Origin: an uncultured Novosphingobium sp.
Lineage (GTDB): Bacteria > Pseudomonadota > Alphaproteobacteria > Sphingomonadales > Sphingomonadaceae
Length of the DNA: 41,093 nucleotides
Assembly (NCBI GenBank): GCA_946886075.1
Contig: CAMPHR010000029.1
Location: 1-41,093, forward strand
Direction: 5' to 3'
The notes under the pieces are model-generated. The model worked only from the letters and a program-made list of their open reading frames with translations, ran no database searches and had not been told where the DNA came from. Shown here in pieces: positions 9,655 through 17,764 of this stretch (the first letter of the stretch is position 1; every line of letters begins with the position of its first letter). Made by a program: the position numbers and the translations under genes.

Positions 9655-9714
9655 AATGAAAGCATGCCCCACCAAACTTGCCCCCGCATCCATAAGCCCC
9701 TATTGCGCGCGCCC

Positions 9715-10620
9715 ATGAACAGCAAGCACGCCCCCGATCCCGCTCTCCTCGCCAAGGCCGAAACGCTCGTGGAGGCGTTGCCCTATATGCAGCGCTATGC
9801 GGGGCAGACTTTTGTCGTGAAATATGGCGGCCATGCGATGGGTGATCCCGAAGCGGCGCGCGATTTTGCCGAGGACGTGGTGCTGATGAAGGCGGTCGGC
9901 ATCAATGTCGTCGTCGTCCATGGCGGTGGGCCGCAGATCGGCGCGATGCTGAAGAAGCTGGGTGTCGAATCGCATTTCGTGAACGGCCTGCGCGTCACCG
10001 ACAAGGAAACCGCGCAGATCGCCGAAATGGTGCTGGCGGGCTCCATCAACAAGGAAATCGTCGGCTGGATTTCCGGCGCGGGCGGTAAGGCTGTCGGCAT
10101 TTCCGGCAAGGATGGCGGGCTCGTTCTGTGCGAGAAGGTCGGGAACACGCGCGCGCCTGATCCTAATTCGGGGATCGAGCGCAATGTTGACCTCGGCTTT
10201 GTCGGTGATCCGGTGAAGGTTGACCGGTCGATCCTCGACACGTTGACGCAGAGCGGTATCATTCCGGTCATCGCGCCGGTGGGGATCGGCGCTGACGGGC
10301 ATACCTATAATGTGAATGCCGACACGATGGCGGGCGCGATCGCGGCGGAGCTTCAGACTTCGCGCTTCTTCCTGCTGACCGACGTTGCGGGCGTGCTGGA
10401 CAAGCAGGGGCAGTTGCTGACCGACCTTGATCCGGCGGCGATCAAGGTGCTGCAAGAGGATGGCACGATCAGTGGCGGCATGATCCCGAAGCTGGAGACC
10501 TGCGTGAAAGCGGTTGAGGGTGGGGTGGACGCGGCCGTTATTCTGGATGGGCGGGTGCCGCATGCGATGCTGCTGGAGATTTTCACCAAGCGGGGTGCAG
10601 GGACTTTAGTGCGGCGGTGA
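9715..10620 (+). CDS. argB: Acetylglutamate kinase
   Basis: A 301-residue cytosolic kinase that phosphorylates N-acetylglutamate in arginine synthesis. Visible marks are [11 protein letters not shown] (ATP site, ~33-43), [19 protein letters not shown] (~63-81), [20 protein letters not shown], the [15 protein letters not shown] segment, [12 protein letters not shown] and [19 protein letters not shown]. Length is normal. ATG 9715 gives the usual start (a short lead, then [17 protein letters not shown]). No Shine-Dalgarno sequence precedes it, so translation may be leaderless or weak. An upstream in-frame ATG at 9664 has AGGGG in front but would add 17 unusual residues. It is separated from ppx and yggT by repeats and is probably transcribed alone. 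argH lies 13 kb away. Confidence 0.95.
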   Translation: MNSKHAPDPALLAKAETLVEALPYMQRYAGQTFVVKYGGHAMGDPEAARDFAEDVVLMKAVGINVVVVHGGGPQIGAMLKKLGVESHFVNGLRVTDKETAQIAEMVLAGSINKEIVGWISGAGGKAVGISGKDGGLVLCEKVGNTRAPDPNSGIERNVDLGFVGDPVKVDRSILDTLTQSGIIPVIAPVGIGADGHTYNVNADTMAGAIAAELQTSRFFLLTDVAGVLDKQGQLLTDLDPAAIKVLQEDGTISGGMIPKLETCVKAVEGGVDAAVILDGRVPHAMLLEIFTKRGAGTLVRR

Positions 10621-10631
10621 TATTGCCCCAC

Positions 10632-10709
10632 CGTCATCCCAGCGCAGGCTGGGATCTCGGGCGGCGCCGCGCTTCTTCTCCTGAGATCCCAGCTTTCGCT
10701 GGGATGACG
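10632..10709. repeat. Inverted repeat of the CGTCATCCCAGC / GCTGGGATGACG family
   Basis: CGTCATCCCAGCGCAGGCTGGGATCTC on the left faces GAGATCCCAGCTTTCGCTGGGATGACG on the right, with each arm also a small hairpin. Related copies are at 15944-16022 and 22567-22645. It lies between argB and yggT. Only the repeat and a short G-rich stretch fill this 200-bp gap. Confidence 0.8.
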
Positions 10710-10821
10710 AAGTGGAGGGGATGGAAAAGAGGGGGACGCTGGGAAGGCGGCATGACGACAGGAACCCTTGTCCCACCCTCCCCGGCTCGGCTAGAGCAGC
10801 GGCAGTCAATTTGGAGACCGC

Positions 10822-11112
10822 ATGGCCTACGCGCTGTATCAGATCATCGTCATCCTGCTCGATGTGCTGTGGTGGATCATCATCATCCAGGCGATCATGA
10901 GCTGGCTGATCGCTTTCAATGTCATCAACACGTCCAGTGACATCGTGCGCACGATCATCGTGGCGCTCGACCGAATGACGGCGCCGATCTACAATCCGAT
11001 CCGCCGGGTGATGCCTGACCTGGGCGCGCTCGACCTGTCGCCGATGGTCGTGCTGCTCGCCATCCTGATCATCCGCCAGGCCATATTGCCGCCGATCTTC
11101 GGGCTGGTGTGA
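10822..11112 (+). CDS. YggT family membrane protein
   Basis: A 96-residue integral membrane protein with two hydrophobic spans (~6-31 and ~72-93) around a short loop that contains the family pattern APIYNPIRRVMPDLGALDLSP. YggT proteins are widespread and poorly characterised; roles in osmotic tolerance and, in plastids, in membrane protein handling have been proposed. GGAG sits five bases before the ATG. It overlaps the next gene by 4 nt (GTGA) and heads a five-gene overlapping operon. Confidence 0.9.
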   Translation: MAYALYQIIVILLDVLWWIIIIQAIMSWLIAFNVINTSSDIVRTIIVALDRMTAPIYNPIRRVMPDLGALDLSPMVVLLAILIIRQAILPPIFGLV

Positions 11113-11432
11113 GCGTCTGGCGGCAGGACGGGAACGACCTGCTGCTATCCGTCCGCTTGACGCCGGGCGCGGCGCGGGAGGGTATAAGCGGGTGCTGGAC
11201 CGACGAGAAAGACGCGCAGTGGCTGGGCGCGCGTGTTCGTGCCGTCGCGGAAAAGGGTAGGGCGAATGCGGCGCTGATCGCGCTGCTCGCCAAGGGGCTG
11301 GACTGGCCGCGGAGCGCGATTTCGCTGGAATCGGGTGACAGCAACCGGCTAAAGCGGCTGCGGATCAAGGGCGGTGCTGACGCGTTGGCGCGATTGGCAG
11401 CCATCATCAGGAAATGGGTTGAGGCAGCATGA
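11109..11432 (+). CDS. DUF167 (YggU) family protein
   Basis: A 107-residue protein with the family hallmarks [41 protein letters not shown] and [13 protein letters not shown]. The yggT-yggU pairing is conserved in many proteobacteria, which supports the GTG start at 11109 overlapping the yggT stop. The molecular function is not established. folD starts inside its stop codon (ATGA at 11429). Confidence 0.88.
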   Translation: MSVWRQDGNDLLLSVRLTPGAAREGISGCWTDEKDAQWLGARVRAVAEKGRANAALIALLAKGLDWPRSAISLESGDSNRLKRLRIKGGADALARLAAIIRKWVEAA

Positions 11433-12322
11433 CCATCGGCAAGATCATCGACGGAAAGGCCTTTGCCGCCACGCTGCGCGCGAAGGTGGCGGACGGCGTA
11501 TCCGCCTTCGTCGCGAGCACCGGGCGCAAGCCGGGGCTGGCCGTCGTGCTGGTGGGCGAGGACCCGGCGAGTTCCGTCTATGTCCGCAACAAGGGCAAGA
11601 TGACGGTCGAAGCGGGCATGGAAAGCCTGGAGTTCAAGCTGCCCGCCAGCATCGGCGAGGAAGAATTGCTCGACCTGGTCGAGGAACTGAACGCCGATGA
11701 CCGGGTAGACGGCATCCTCGTCCAGCTGCCACTGCCTGCCCATATCGATGAGGCGGCGGTGATTGGGGCGATCGACCCGGCCAAGGATGTGGACGGCTTC
11801 CATGTCGTCAATTCGGGTCGGCTGGCGACGGGGCAGGAGGCGCTGGTGCCCTGCACGCCGCTGGGCTGCATCATGCTGCTAAAGGATGAGTTGGGCGACC
11901 TGTCGGGGATGGAGGCGGTGGTCGTCGGCCGCTCCAACATCGTGGGTAAGCCCATGGCGCAGCTGCTGCTGGCCGAGAATTGCACCGTCACGATCGGGCA
12001 TAGCCGCACGCGGGATCTGGCGTCGGTCGTGCATCGCGCCGACATCGTGGTGGCGGCGGTGGGCCGAGCCGAGATGGTGAAGGGTGAGTGGATCAAGCCG
12101 GGCGCGACCGTCATTGACGTGGGCATCAACCGGGTGACGGATACGGAGGACGGCAAGAGCCGGATCGTAGGCGACGTTGCCACGGCCGAGGCGCTGGCGC
12201 ATGTGCGGGCGATTACGCCGGTGCCGGGAGGCGTTGGGCCGATGACGATCGCGGTGCTGCTGCGCAATACGCTGGTGGCGGCCCATGCCCGCGCGGGGCT
12301 GGCTAAGCCGGAGGGGCTGTGA
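11429..12322 (+). CDS. folD: Bifunctional methylene-THF dehydrogenase / methenyl-THF cyclohydrolase
   Basis: A 297-residue cytosolic enzyme that interconverts 5,10-methylene-THF and 10-formyl-THF, the formyl donor used by PurN. The catalytic lysine motif YVRNKGK is at ~51-57, [15 protein letters not shown] at ~92-106, [17 protein letters not shown] at ~115-131, the P-C-T-P-L-G segment next, the nucleotide-binding [17 protein letters not shown] near ~167-183 and [14 protein letters not shown] near the C-terminus. Normal length. It lies third in the yggT operon with 4-nt overlaps on both sides. Confidence 0.97.
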   Translation: MTIGKIIDGKAFAATLRAKVADGVSAFVASTGRKPGLAVVLVGEDPASSVYVRNKGKMTVEAGMESLEFKLPASIGEEELLDLVEELNADDRVDGILVQLPLPAHIDEAAVIGAIDPAKDVDGFHVVNSGRLATGQEALVPCTPLGCIMLLKDELGDLSGMEAVVVGRSNIVGKPMAQLLLAENCTVTIGHSRTRDLASVVHRADIVVAAVGRAEMVKGEWIKPGATVIDVGINRVTDTEDGKSRIVGDVATAEALAHVRAITPVPGGVGPMTIAVLLRNTLVAAHARAGLAKPEGL

Positions 12323-12966
12323 CGGCAAGGCGGGCCGTTCTGATCGCGGCTTGCCTTGTCGGGCTGGTCGCGGCGCGGGCGCCGATGCGGCATCAGCCTG
12401 ATCCGAGTTCCGTCTTCGCCGCCGAGATCGCCTTTAATCGCCTGGCGCGGGACAAGGGGCAGTGGACCGCCTTTCGCGAAACCGCTGCCGATGATGCGGT
12501 GATGTTCGTGCCGCAGCGGGTGTTGGCGAAGCAATGGCTGAAGGGGCGGGCCGATCCGCCCAAGCCGGTCAGCTGGACGCCGTCCGTCATTCATGTGTCG
12601 TGCGACGGCAATCTGGCGGCGAGTACGGGCAATTGGCAGCGGCCGGATGGAACGGTCGGTTATTTCACGACGATCTGGCGGCGCGACAAGCAGGGCAGGT
12701 GGAAATGGGTGCTGGACCATGGCGACACGCTCGCCGCGCCGCGTGCCGCGCCGGAGTTTCTGGTGGGGAAGGTTGCCACCTGTAAGCGGGGCAAGGCGCC
12801 TGAGGGTGCGGGTGTCGAGGCGAAAGCGGGGGTGCCGCCTGCGGATGAGAGCTTGGTGTGGAGCGCGGAGGTTGCGCCTGATGGCGGGCGCCATGTCATG
12901 GTTCGGGTCTGGAACGGGACGGGCTATGAGGTGGTGATCGATGACAAGGTGACGGCGGGGGCATGA
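12319..12966 (+). CDS. Secreted NTF2-like (SnoaL/DUF4440-type) protein
   Basis: A 215-residue protein beginning with a short hydrophobic signal ([17 protein letters not shown]). Residues ~30-140 have the pattern of an NTF2-like fold: [70 protein letters not shown]. Members of this superfamily bind small ligands or act as isomerases or hydrolases; no catalytic residues can be assigned here. The start is GTG at 12319, overlapping the folD stop; marC overlaps its end by 4 nt. Export is inferred from the N-terminus. Confidence 0.78.
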   Translation: MTARRAVLIAACLVGLVAARAPMRHQPDPSSVFAAEIAFNRLARDKGQWTAFRETAADDAVMFVPQRVLAKQWLKGRADPPKPVSWTPSVIHVSCDGNLAASTGNWQRPDGTVGYFTTIWRRDKQGRWKWVLDHGDTLAAPRAAPEFLVGKVATCKRGKAPEGAGVEAKAGVPPADESLVWSAEVAPDGGRHVMVRVWNGTGYEVVIDDKVTAGA

Positions 12967-13580
12967 TCGAGCTGTTCATCTCCGCCTTCGTCACGCTGTT
13001 CGTGGTCATCGATCCGCCGGGCTGCGCGCCCATCTATGCCAGCCTGACCACCGGCGCGAGCCATGCGCAGCGGCGGGCGATGGCGATCCGCGCGGTGGGG
13101 ATCGCGGCGGTCATCCTGCTGATCTTCGCGCTGTGGGGCAAGCAGCTGCTGGGTGTGCTGGGCATTGCGCTCGACAGCTTCCGGATCGCGGGCGGGATCA
13201 TGCTGTTCATCATCGCGATGGACATGGTGTTCGAAAAGCGCACGCAGCGGCGCGAGGACCGGGCGCACAAGATCGCGGAGACACCCGAGGTCGAGGACGT
13301 GTCGGTGTTCCCGATGGCGATGCCGATGATCGCCGGGCCGGGATCGATCGCCACGGTGATGCTGCTGATGTCGCAGGCCGACGGGATCAGCCAGCGGCTG
13401 GTGGTGATCGGTGCGGTGGTGGTGACGCTGGCGCTGATGCTGGGGGCATTGCTGGCGGCGGGGCCGATCATGGCGCGGCTGGGCAGCAAGATCGAGGCGG
13501 TGATTACGCGGCTTCTCGGAGTGCTGCTGGCCGCATTGGCTGCGCAGTTCGTGATCGATGGGTTGAAGGCGAGTTTTTGA
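12963..13580 (+). CDS. MarC family integral membrane protein
   Basis: A 205-residue protein with about six hydrophobic spans. The N-terminal FVTLFVVIDPPGCAPIYASL and the mid-protein FPMAMPMIAGPGSIATVMLL match the MarC/YhgN family. Early links to multiple antibiotic resistance were, as I recall, not upheld, so its function remains open. It is the last gene of the yggT-DUF167-folD-NTF2-marC operon; an intrinsic terminator follows at 13703-13736. Confidence 0.92.
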   Translation: MIELFISAFVTLFVVIDPPGCAPIYASLTTGASHAQRRAMAIRAVGIAAVILLIFALWGKQLLGVLGIALDSFRIAGGIMLFIIAMDMVFEKRTQRREDRAHKIAETPEVEDVSVFPMAMPMIAGPGSIATVMLLMSQADGISQRLVVIGAVVVTLALMLGALLAAGPIMARLGSKIEAVITRLLGVLLAALAAQFVIDGLKASF

Positions 13581-13608
13581 GGTGCGGCACGCCGTCTGAG
13601 GTCCTTCT

Positions 13609-13686
13609 CCGTTCGGGCTGAGCCTGTCAAAGCTCTTTACTTCTTATGAAGAAAGAAGAGCCCTTCGACAGGCTCAGGTCGAACGG
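13609..13686. repeat. Inverted repeat of the CCGTTCGGGCTGAGCCTGTC family, copy 1
   Basis: CCGTTCGGGCTGAGCCTGTCAAAG on the left faces CTTCGACAGGCTCAGGTCGAACGG on the right, around an AT-richer centre (TTTACTTCTTATGAAGAAAG). A second copy with the same ends and a different centre is at 38813-38890, and a fragment lies inside the repeat at 1571-1592. Confidence 0.85.
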
Positions 13687-13702
13687 AGGAGAGGGTAAAG
13701 AA

Positions 13703-13736
13703 GCCGGGAGCGCTTGGGGCGCGTCCCGGCTTTTTT
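13703..13736 (+). terminator. Intrinsic terminator after the marC operon
   Basis: GCCGGGA (13703-13709) pairs with TCCCGGC (13724-13730) and is followed by six T (13731-13736). It suits the end of the plus-strand operon. The other strand has a weaker T-rich flank, so some termination of the converging OmpA gene is possible. Confidence 0.7.
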
Positions 13737-13753
13737 GGTCATGGCGGCAGGCT

Positions 13754-14434
13754 TTAGGCCCGGATGTCGCTTTCCGTAACCGGCGCGATCTTGATTTCCA
13801 CGCGGCGGTTGCTGGCCTTGCCCTCGGCCGTGGCGTTGGAGGCGATGGGCTGGGTTTCGCCGAAGCCGCGCGTCGCGATGCGGGCCGACTGGACGCCGTG
13901 GCTGGTCAGATAGTCCGCGACCGATTGGGCGCGGCGTTCGGACAGGGTCTGGTTATAGGCGTCCGCGCCGTCGCTGTCGGTGTGGCCGTACACGTCGATA
14001 TAGGTTTTGGGATATTGCGCCAACACGGACGACACTTCGTCCAGCGTCGGGCGGAACTGCGGCTGGACGGCGGCGCTGTCGGTGGTGAAGGTGATGCCGG
14101 ACGGCATGCGCAGCACCAGATTGTCGCCGTCACGGATCACGTCGACGCCGCTGCCTGCGGTTTCCTCGCGCAGCTTGCGCTCCTGCGCGTCCATGTAAGC
14201 GCCGATGCCAGCACCCGCGACCGCGCCGATGCCTGCGCCCAGGATCTTTTCCGTACGGTCACGCTTGCCGCCGACCAGATCGCCCAGCAGATAGCCGCCG
14301 AGCGCGCCGCCGATGCCGCCGATCGCGGCCTTCGAAATCTGCCGCTGGCCGGTGTTGGGATCAGTCGTGCAGGCGGCGGTGGCGAGCATGGCGGCTAGTC
14401 CCGCCGTACCCAGGATGCGATGAGAAATCCGCAT
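13754..14434 (-). CDS. OmpA-family lipoprotein with glycine-zipper segment
   Basis: A 226-residue outer-membrane lipoprotein expected to bind peptidoglycan. The signal ends in a lipobox, LATAAC, with Cys22 as the lipidated residue. Residues ~37-83 are glycine-rich with G-x-x-x-G spacing (GGIGGALGGYLLGDLVGG, then GAGIGAVAGAGIGAYMD), a glycine-zipper pattern. Residues ~110-220 form the OmpA C-terminal domain with TYIDVYGHTDSDGADAYNQ, LSERRAQSVADYL and the NRRVEIKI end. AAGGGA sits about 10 nt before the ATG. It is convergent with marC and divergent from the CNNM gene. Confidence 0.93.
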   Translation of the reverse strand: MRISHRILGTAGLAAMLATAACTTDPNTGQRQISKAAIGGIGGALGGYLLGDLVGGKRDRTEKILGAGIGAVAGAGIGAYMDAQERKLREETAGSGVDVIRDGDNLVLRMPSGITFTTDSAAVQPQFRPTLDEVSSVLAQYPKTYIDVYGHTDSDGADAYNQTLSERRAQSVADYLTSHGVQSARIATRGFGETQPIASNATAEGKASNRRVEIKIAPVTESDIRA

Positions 14435-14544
14435 AGATTTGAGTTCCCTTATTTATCTTGCACCCGAAAGCGCGGATGCAGGCCCCAATCATCGAACCGG
14501 GGCTTTTGTTCCACCAGCGAACTGAACCCCACATGATGCAACGG

Positions 14545-14574
14545 TTGTGAAATTGTAAGAAACAGGGTTATAGG
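14545..14574 (+). promoter_or_regulatory. Possible promoter of the CNNM/CorC gene
   Basis: TTGTGA (14545-14550) and TATAGG (14569-14574) with 18 bp between, about 15 bp before the start codon. Both boxes match the sigma-70 consensus only partly, so this is a guess from position and composition. Confidence 0.3.
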
Positions 14575-14589
14575 GCGTAGCTGACCACC

Positions 14590-15906
14590 ATGGCCACGAT
14601 CCCCCCGCACGCTCCGACGCCCTTTCCCTGGGTAGACATCGTCATCATTCTGGCGCTCGTCGCGCTGAACGGCGTCTTCGCCATGTCGGAACTGGCGATC
14701 GTATCCGCCCGCCGCCCGCGCTTGCAGGCGATGGAAAAGGCGGGGCGGCGTGGCGCGCACACGGCGCTGATGCTGGCGAGCGATCCCGGCAAGTTCCTGT
14801 CCACCGTCCAGATCGGCATCACCCTGATCGGCATCGTCGCGGGTGCCTATTCCGGCGCGAGCCTGGGTGGGCCGGTGGGTGAGCGGTTGCAGCTGTTGGG
14901 CCTGTCGCCCAACGTTGCCGAAAATCTCGGCTTTGCGGTCGTCATCGGCCTGACGACCTACGCGTCGCTGATCATCGGTGAGCTGGTGCCCAAGCAGTTC
15001 GCGTTGCGCGCGCCTGAGCCGATCGCCGTTATCATGGCGACGCCGATGCTGTGGCTGGCGAAGATCACCGCGCCCATCGTGTGGGTACTGGACGGGTCGA
15101 GCGCGCTCATTTTCCGCCTGCTGCGCATGACGCGGGAGTCGGAACATCATGTGACGGCCGAGGAACTGCACCTGATCGTGGCGGAGGCGAGCCGGTCGGG
15201 CGTGATCGAGGAAAGCGAACGCGCGATCATTTCGGGCGTCGTGCGGCTGGCTGACCGACCGGTGCGCGAAGTCATGACGCCGCGCATGGACGTCGACTGG
15301 ATCGACATCAACGCGGACGATGAGACGATTCGGGCGCGGCTGCTGGAAACGCCGCACACACGGCTTCCAGTGGGCCGGGGAACCGTCGAGGATATTATCG
15401 GCGTGGTGCAGGCGCGCGACATCATGACGGCGCTGTTCCGGGGAGAGCGGCTGGACGTCGGATCGCTGATGCGGCGGGTCGAGGTCGTTCCCGATCAGGT
15501 CGATGCCATGGATGCGCTCGAAGTGTTGCGCCGTGCCGATGTGCCCATGGTGATGGTGCATGACGAATATGGCCATTTCGAAGGCATCGCGACGCCTGCC
15601 GACCTGCTGTCCGCCATCGCGGGCCACTTCGCGTCCGACCGCGACCTGCATGACGAGCCGGACGTGGTGGAACGGGAGGATGGTAGCTTGCTGGTGTCGG
15701 GGCAGATGCCGGTGGACTTGCTCGCGGATCGGATCGGCATCGACCTGCCCGAGGACCGTGATTATGCCACGGTTGCGGGCCATGCATTGTGGTTGCTCAA
15801 GCGATTGCCGGAAGTGGGCGACTTTATCGAGGACCAGGGTTGGCGGTTTGAGATCGTCGATATGGATGGGCGGAAGATTGATAAGCTGTTGGTGGCGGAG
15901 CGGTAG
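14590..15906 (+). CDS. CNNM/CorC (HlyC/CorC) family membrane protein with CBS domains
   Basis: A 438-residue inner-membrane protein. The N-terminal ~200 residues are the DUF21/CNNM transmembrane domain: VIILALVALNGVFAMSELAI, FLSTVQIGITLIGIVAGAYSG, and YASLIIGELVPKQFALR with a conserved Glu-Pro-Lys. A CBS pair follows (REVMTPRMDVDWID at ~222 and the VEVVPDQVDAMDALEVL region with VPMVMVHDEYGHFEGIATP), then a CorC/HlyC C-terminal domain (SLLVSGQMPVDLLADRIGI ... GDFIEDQGWRFEIVDMDGRKID). Relatives transport or sense Mg2+/Co2+ or other divalent ions; the haemolysin label is historical. The substrate here is not shown by the sequence. Confidence 0.93.
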   Translation: MATIPPHAPTPFPWVDIVIILALVALNGVFAMSELAIVSARRPRLQAMEKAGRRGAHTALMLASDPGKFLSTVQIGITLIGIVAGAYSGASLGGPVGERLQLLGLSPNVAENLGFAVVIGLTTYASLIIGELVPKQFALRAPEPIAVIMATPMLWLAKITAPIVWVLDGSSALIFRLLRMTRESEHHVTAEELHLIVAEASRSGVIEESERAIISGVVRLADRPVREVMTPRMDVDWIDINADDETIRARLLETPHTRLPVGRGTVEDIIGVVQARDIMTALFRGERLDVGSLMRRVEVVPDQVDAMDALEVLRRADVPMVMVHDEYGHFEGIATPADLLSAIAGHFASDRDLHDEPDVVEREDGSLLVSGQMPVDLLADRIGIDLPEDRDYATVAGHALWLLKRLPEVGDFIEDQGWRFEIVDMDGRKIDKLLVAER

Positions 15907-15943
15907 GGCGGCGTTTAGCTGAGTCGTCGGACGGTGTTGTCTT

Positions 15944-16022
15944 CGTCATCCCAGCGGAGGCTGGGATCTTGTAAGGCTGGGTTGAGCGTCTGTCGTGAGA
16001 TGCCAGCCTGCGCTGGCATGAC
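15944..16022. repeat. Inverted repeat of the CGTCATCCCAGC family, copy 2
   Basis: CGTCATCCCAGCGGAGGCTGGGATCTTG on the left faces TGAGATGCCAGCCTGCGCTGGCATGACG on the right; each arm is a hairpin. Same family as 10632-10709 and 22567-22645. It lies between the CNNM gene and the Cys-rich gene. Confidence 0.8.
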
Positions 16023-16082
16023 GGATGGGGTGTCGGTTGGCGACCAGTTGCAGGCCAGATGAGGTCCTGCCATGCTGTTTCG

Positions 16083-16454
16083 ATGCAGACATTCATAGCT
16101 CGCACTTGCTTGTCTTTATCGCTGCTGGCCATTGGCACCGCTGCGATCGCTCAGAAGAACCAAAAGCTGACAGTTGAGGCGCAACGGCAGTGTTTGGTTA
16201 GCGGCGGAAAACTGGCCACAATGGGATTGTCAGGAAACCAAGGATGCGTGCACCCGACTCCAGATGCTGGAAAGTCCTGCACCGATGGGACGCAATGCAC
16301 GGCAGGGTGTTTCCTCGACGAGCGCCAGGCGAGTTTTAAAAGGCCCAAAGCGGGAGCAAAAGTAGCTGGTGTGTGTGCCCCAACAGACTTTCCCTTCGGT
16401 TGTAGGACCGCCGTCGTAAATGGGAAGGCGGGGATTGGCTTGTGCGTAGACTGA
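16083..16454 (+). CDS. Small secreted cysteine-rich protein
   Basis: A 123-residue protein with a signal peptide (FIARTCLSLSLLAIGTAAIA followed by Q). The mature part contains eight cysteines in the segments RQCLVSGG, NQGCVHP, GKSCTDGTQCTAGCFL, AGVCAPTDFPFGCRT and IGLCVD, consistent with four disulfides in the periplasm or outside the cell. I recall similar short proteins in other proteobacteria with the pattern AGK-x-C-TD-x-x-x-C and DPFGC, but none with a known function. An earlier in-frame ATG at 16059 is possible; 16083 puts the signal peptide at the N-terminus. It stands alone, and its GC content looks lower than that of its neighbours. Confidence 0.7.
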   Translation: MQTFIARTCLSLSLLAIGTAAIAQKNQKLTVEAQRQCLVSGGKLATMGLSGNQGCVHPTPDAGKSCTDGTQCTAGCFLDERQASFKRPKAGAKVAGVCAPTDFPFGCRTAVVNGKAGIGLCVD

Positions 16455-16519
16455 GCGTCAGCTTCACGGCGCTGTAATCTTTAAGCGGCCCTTGTGCTTT
16501 CCACACATCGACGACATTT

Positions 16520-16572
16520 CCCTCTCCCCTTCAGGGGAGAGGGTGCCGAGCATGGCGAAGGCGGGAGAGGGG
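16520..16572. repeat. CCCTCTCCCCTTCAGGGGAGAGG repeat, copy 2
   Basis: Shares the hairpin CCCTCTCCCCTTCAGGGGAGAGGG and the following GTGCCGAGC / GGCGGGAGAGGGG arm with the element at 9551-9654, here in a shorter form. Confidence 0.75.
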
Positions 16573-16711
16573 GGCGAGCGACGTTTCCTCTTTCCCCGGC
16601 CTCGATGAGACGCACGCGCCTCTCATCGACCCCTGAAGGGGCGAGGGAGAAGGTTGGGGTGGGTGGACGAAACGCGCTTCCGGGCTTGCCGTTGACGACC
16701 AGCTCCGGCGT

Positions 16712-16757
16712 TGCGCTGGCCCACCCCCTGACCCCCTCCCGCTCGCGGGAGGGGGAA
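16712..16757. repeat. Dispersed GC-rich repeat, near-identical to the window start
   Basis: Aligned with bases 1-46, it differs at only a few positions: one A-to-G change and the three- to four-base loop. The identity includes TGCGCTGG, which lies outside the hairpin, so the repeat unit is longer than the stem. Confidence 0.85.
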
Positions 16758-16856
16758 TGGCGGCGACGCTAGGCCGGGCGCAGCGCTCTTGAGCATTTGG
16801 CATAGCGACATTGCCGCTGGAAAGCCGTAGCTGATCCAGGCATCCCCAAAAACACA

Positions 16857-16885
16857 ACGGGCGCGGCAAGCAGTGCCGCGCCCGT
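16857..16885 (-). terminator. Intrinsic terminator of the cytochrome c gene
   Basis: A perfect 12-bp stem, ACGGGCGCGGCA (16857-16868) with TGCCGCGCCCGT (16874-16885), and a five-base loop. On the minus strand it is followed by TTGTGTTTTT, and it lies 34 bp past the cytochrome c stop. Confidence 0.85.
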
Positions 16886-16918
16886 CAGGTGCATTGGGAG
16901 GGACTAGCCCCTCAGCTA

Positions 16919-17578
16919 TTATTTGCCAGCAGCAGCGGGTCCAGTCGCCGGGGCGGCGTTGGCTGGGGCCTTGCCTTCGACGCTTTCGGCTGCGTTCGTC
17001 GCGTTGCCCGCGGCTTCAGCTGGTGTCGCGCTGGCGTCGGCGGGTGCCGCGTCGGCGGCGGGCAGCGGCAGGTTGGAGCCCTGCGTGTTCATCCAGGCGA
17101 TGAGGTTCGCGCGGTCGGCCGGGTTGCCGAGGCCAGCGAAGGTCATCTTGGTGCCGGGCGCGAATTCGCGCGGGCTCTTCAGCCAATGGTCAAGATTTTC
17201 GAAAGTCCAGTTGCCGCCCTTGCCCTTCAGCGCATCAGAGAAGGCGAAGCCGCCCTTGCCCTGGCCGATGGGTTCGCCGACGGTCGCGTAGAGGTTGGGG
17301 CCGATGCCGTTGGCGCCGCCCTGGTTGACGGTGTGGCACGCGGCGCACTTGGCGAAGACCTTTTCACCGGCGGCGACGTCCGCGCTGGCGAGGAGCGTGT
17401 TGAGGCCAGGACCAGCAGCAGCGCCGCCTTCACCTTCGGCCTCTACGCCTTCGATCGCATAGCCCATCTTCTCGGGCCGTTCGGCGTGGAAAATTTTGGA
17501 GCTGACGATGCCGCCACCCAGCGCAATGATTCCCGCAAACAACGCCCAGCCTGCAACGGTGTTGAAACGATCACTCAT
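16919..17578 (-). CDS. Membrane-anchored c-type cytochrome (CycM/c552 type)
   Basis: A 219-residue protein with one N-terminal membrane span (VAGWALFAGIIALGGGIVSS, residues ~8-27) that serves as anchor, and a class I cytochrome c domain in the periplasm. Haem attaches at CAACH (residues 78-82) and the distal ligand is Met145 in PGTKMTFAGL. The surrounding GEKVFAKCAACHTVNQGG and IGPNLYATVGEPIGQ are standard for the family that carries electrons from the bc1 complex to terminal oxidase. The last ~50 residues are Ala/Pro/Glu-rich low complexity. A strong terminator follows. It is divergent from pheA. Confidence 0.94.
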   Translation of the reverse strand: MSDRFNTVAGWALFAGIIALGGGIVSSKIFHAERPEKMGYAIEGVEAEGEGGAAAGPGLNTLLASADVAAGEKVFAKCAACHTVNQGGANGIGPNLYATVGEPIGQGKGGFAFSDALKGKGGNWTFENLDHWLKSPREFAPGTKMTFAGLGNPADRANLIAWMNTQGSNLPLPAADAAPADASATPAEAAGNATNAAESVEGKAPANAAPATGPAAAGK

Positions 17579-17764
17579 TTCGCTTGAATTCCCTTGAATT
17601 TCTGTTCTGGCGGCTTGGTTTCCGCGCCCCCTCTAGCGCGCTGCCATAATGGCGCAAGAGCGAACGTGCAAGCATGGTTGAACTGCGGGGTGTCCGGGCC
17701 GTGCGTGGCCAGGCGCCCGTTACGCTTGCGCGCGGGGGGAGGAGTGCCTAAGCGCGCTGCATCC

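Larger units (their letters stand above)
16455..16856. other. Repeat-filled gene-free region
   Basis: About 400 bp with no convincing gene. It holds a CCCTCTCCCCTTCAGGGGAGAGGG-type repeat at 16520-16572, a degenerate arm near 16630-16665 (CCCCTGAAGGGGCGAGGGAGAAGG) and a near-identical copy of the window's first 46 bases at 16712-16757. Short open frames here are repeat-encoded and low in complexity. Confidence 0.7.

Noticed and set aside
10632..10709. Possible riboswitch or structured ncRNA upstream of yggT
   Set aside because: The same structure recurs between unrelated genes at 15944 and 22567, including between convergent genes, so it is a repeat.
14449..15783. Minus-strand open frame of 444 codons
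   Set aside because: It is opposite the CNNM/CorC gene and has shadow composition (rich in His, Arg, Gln).
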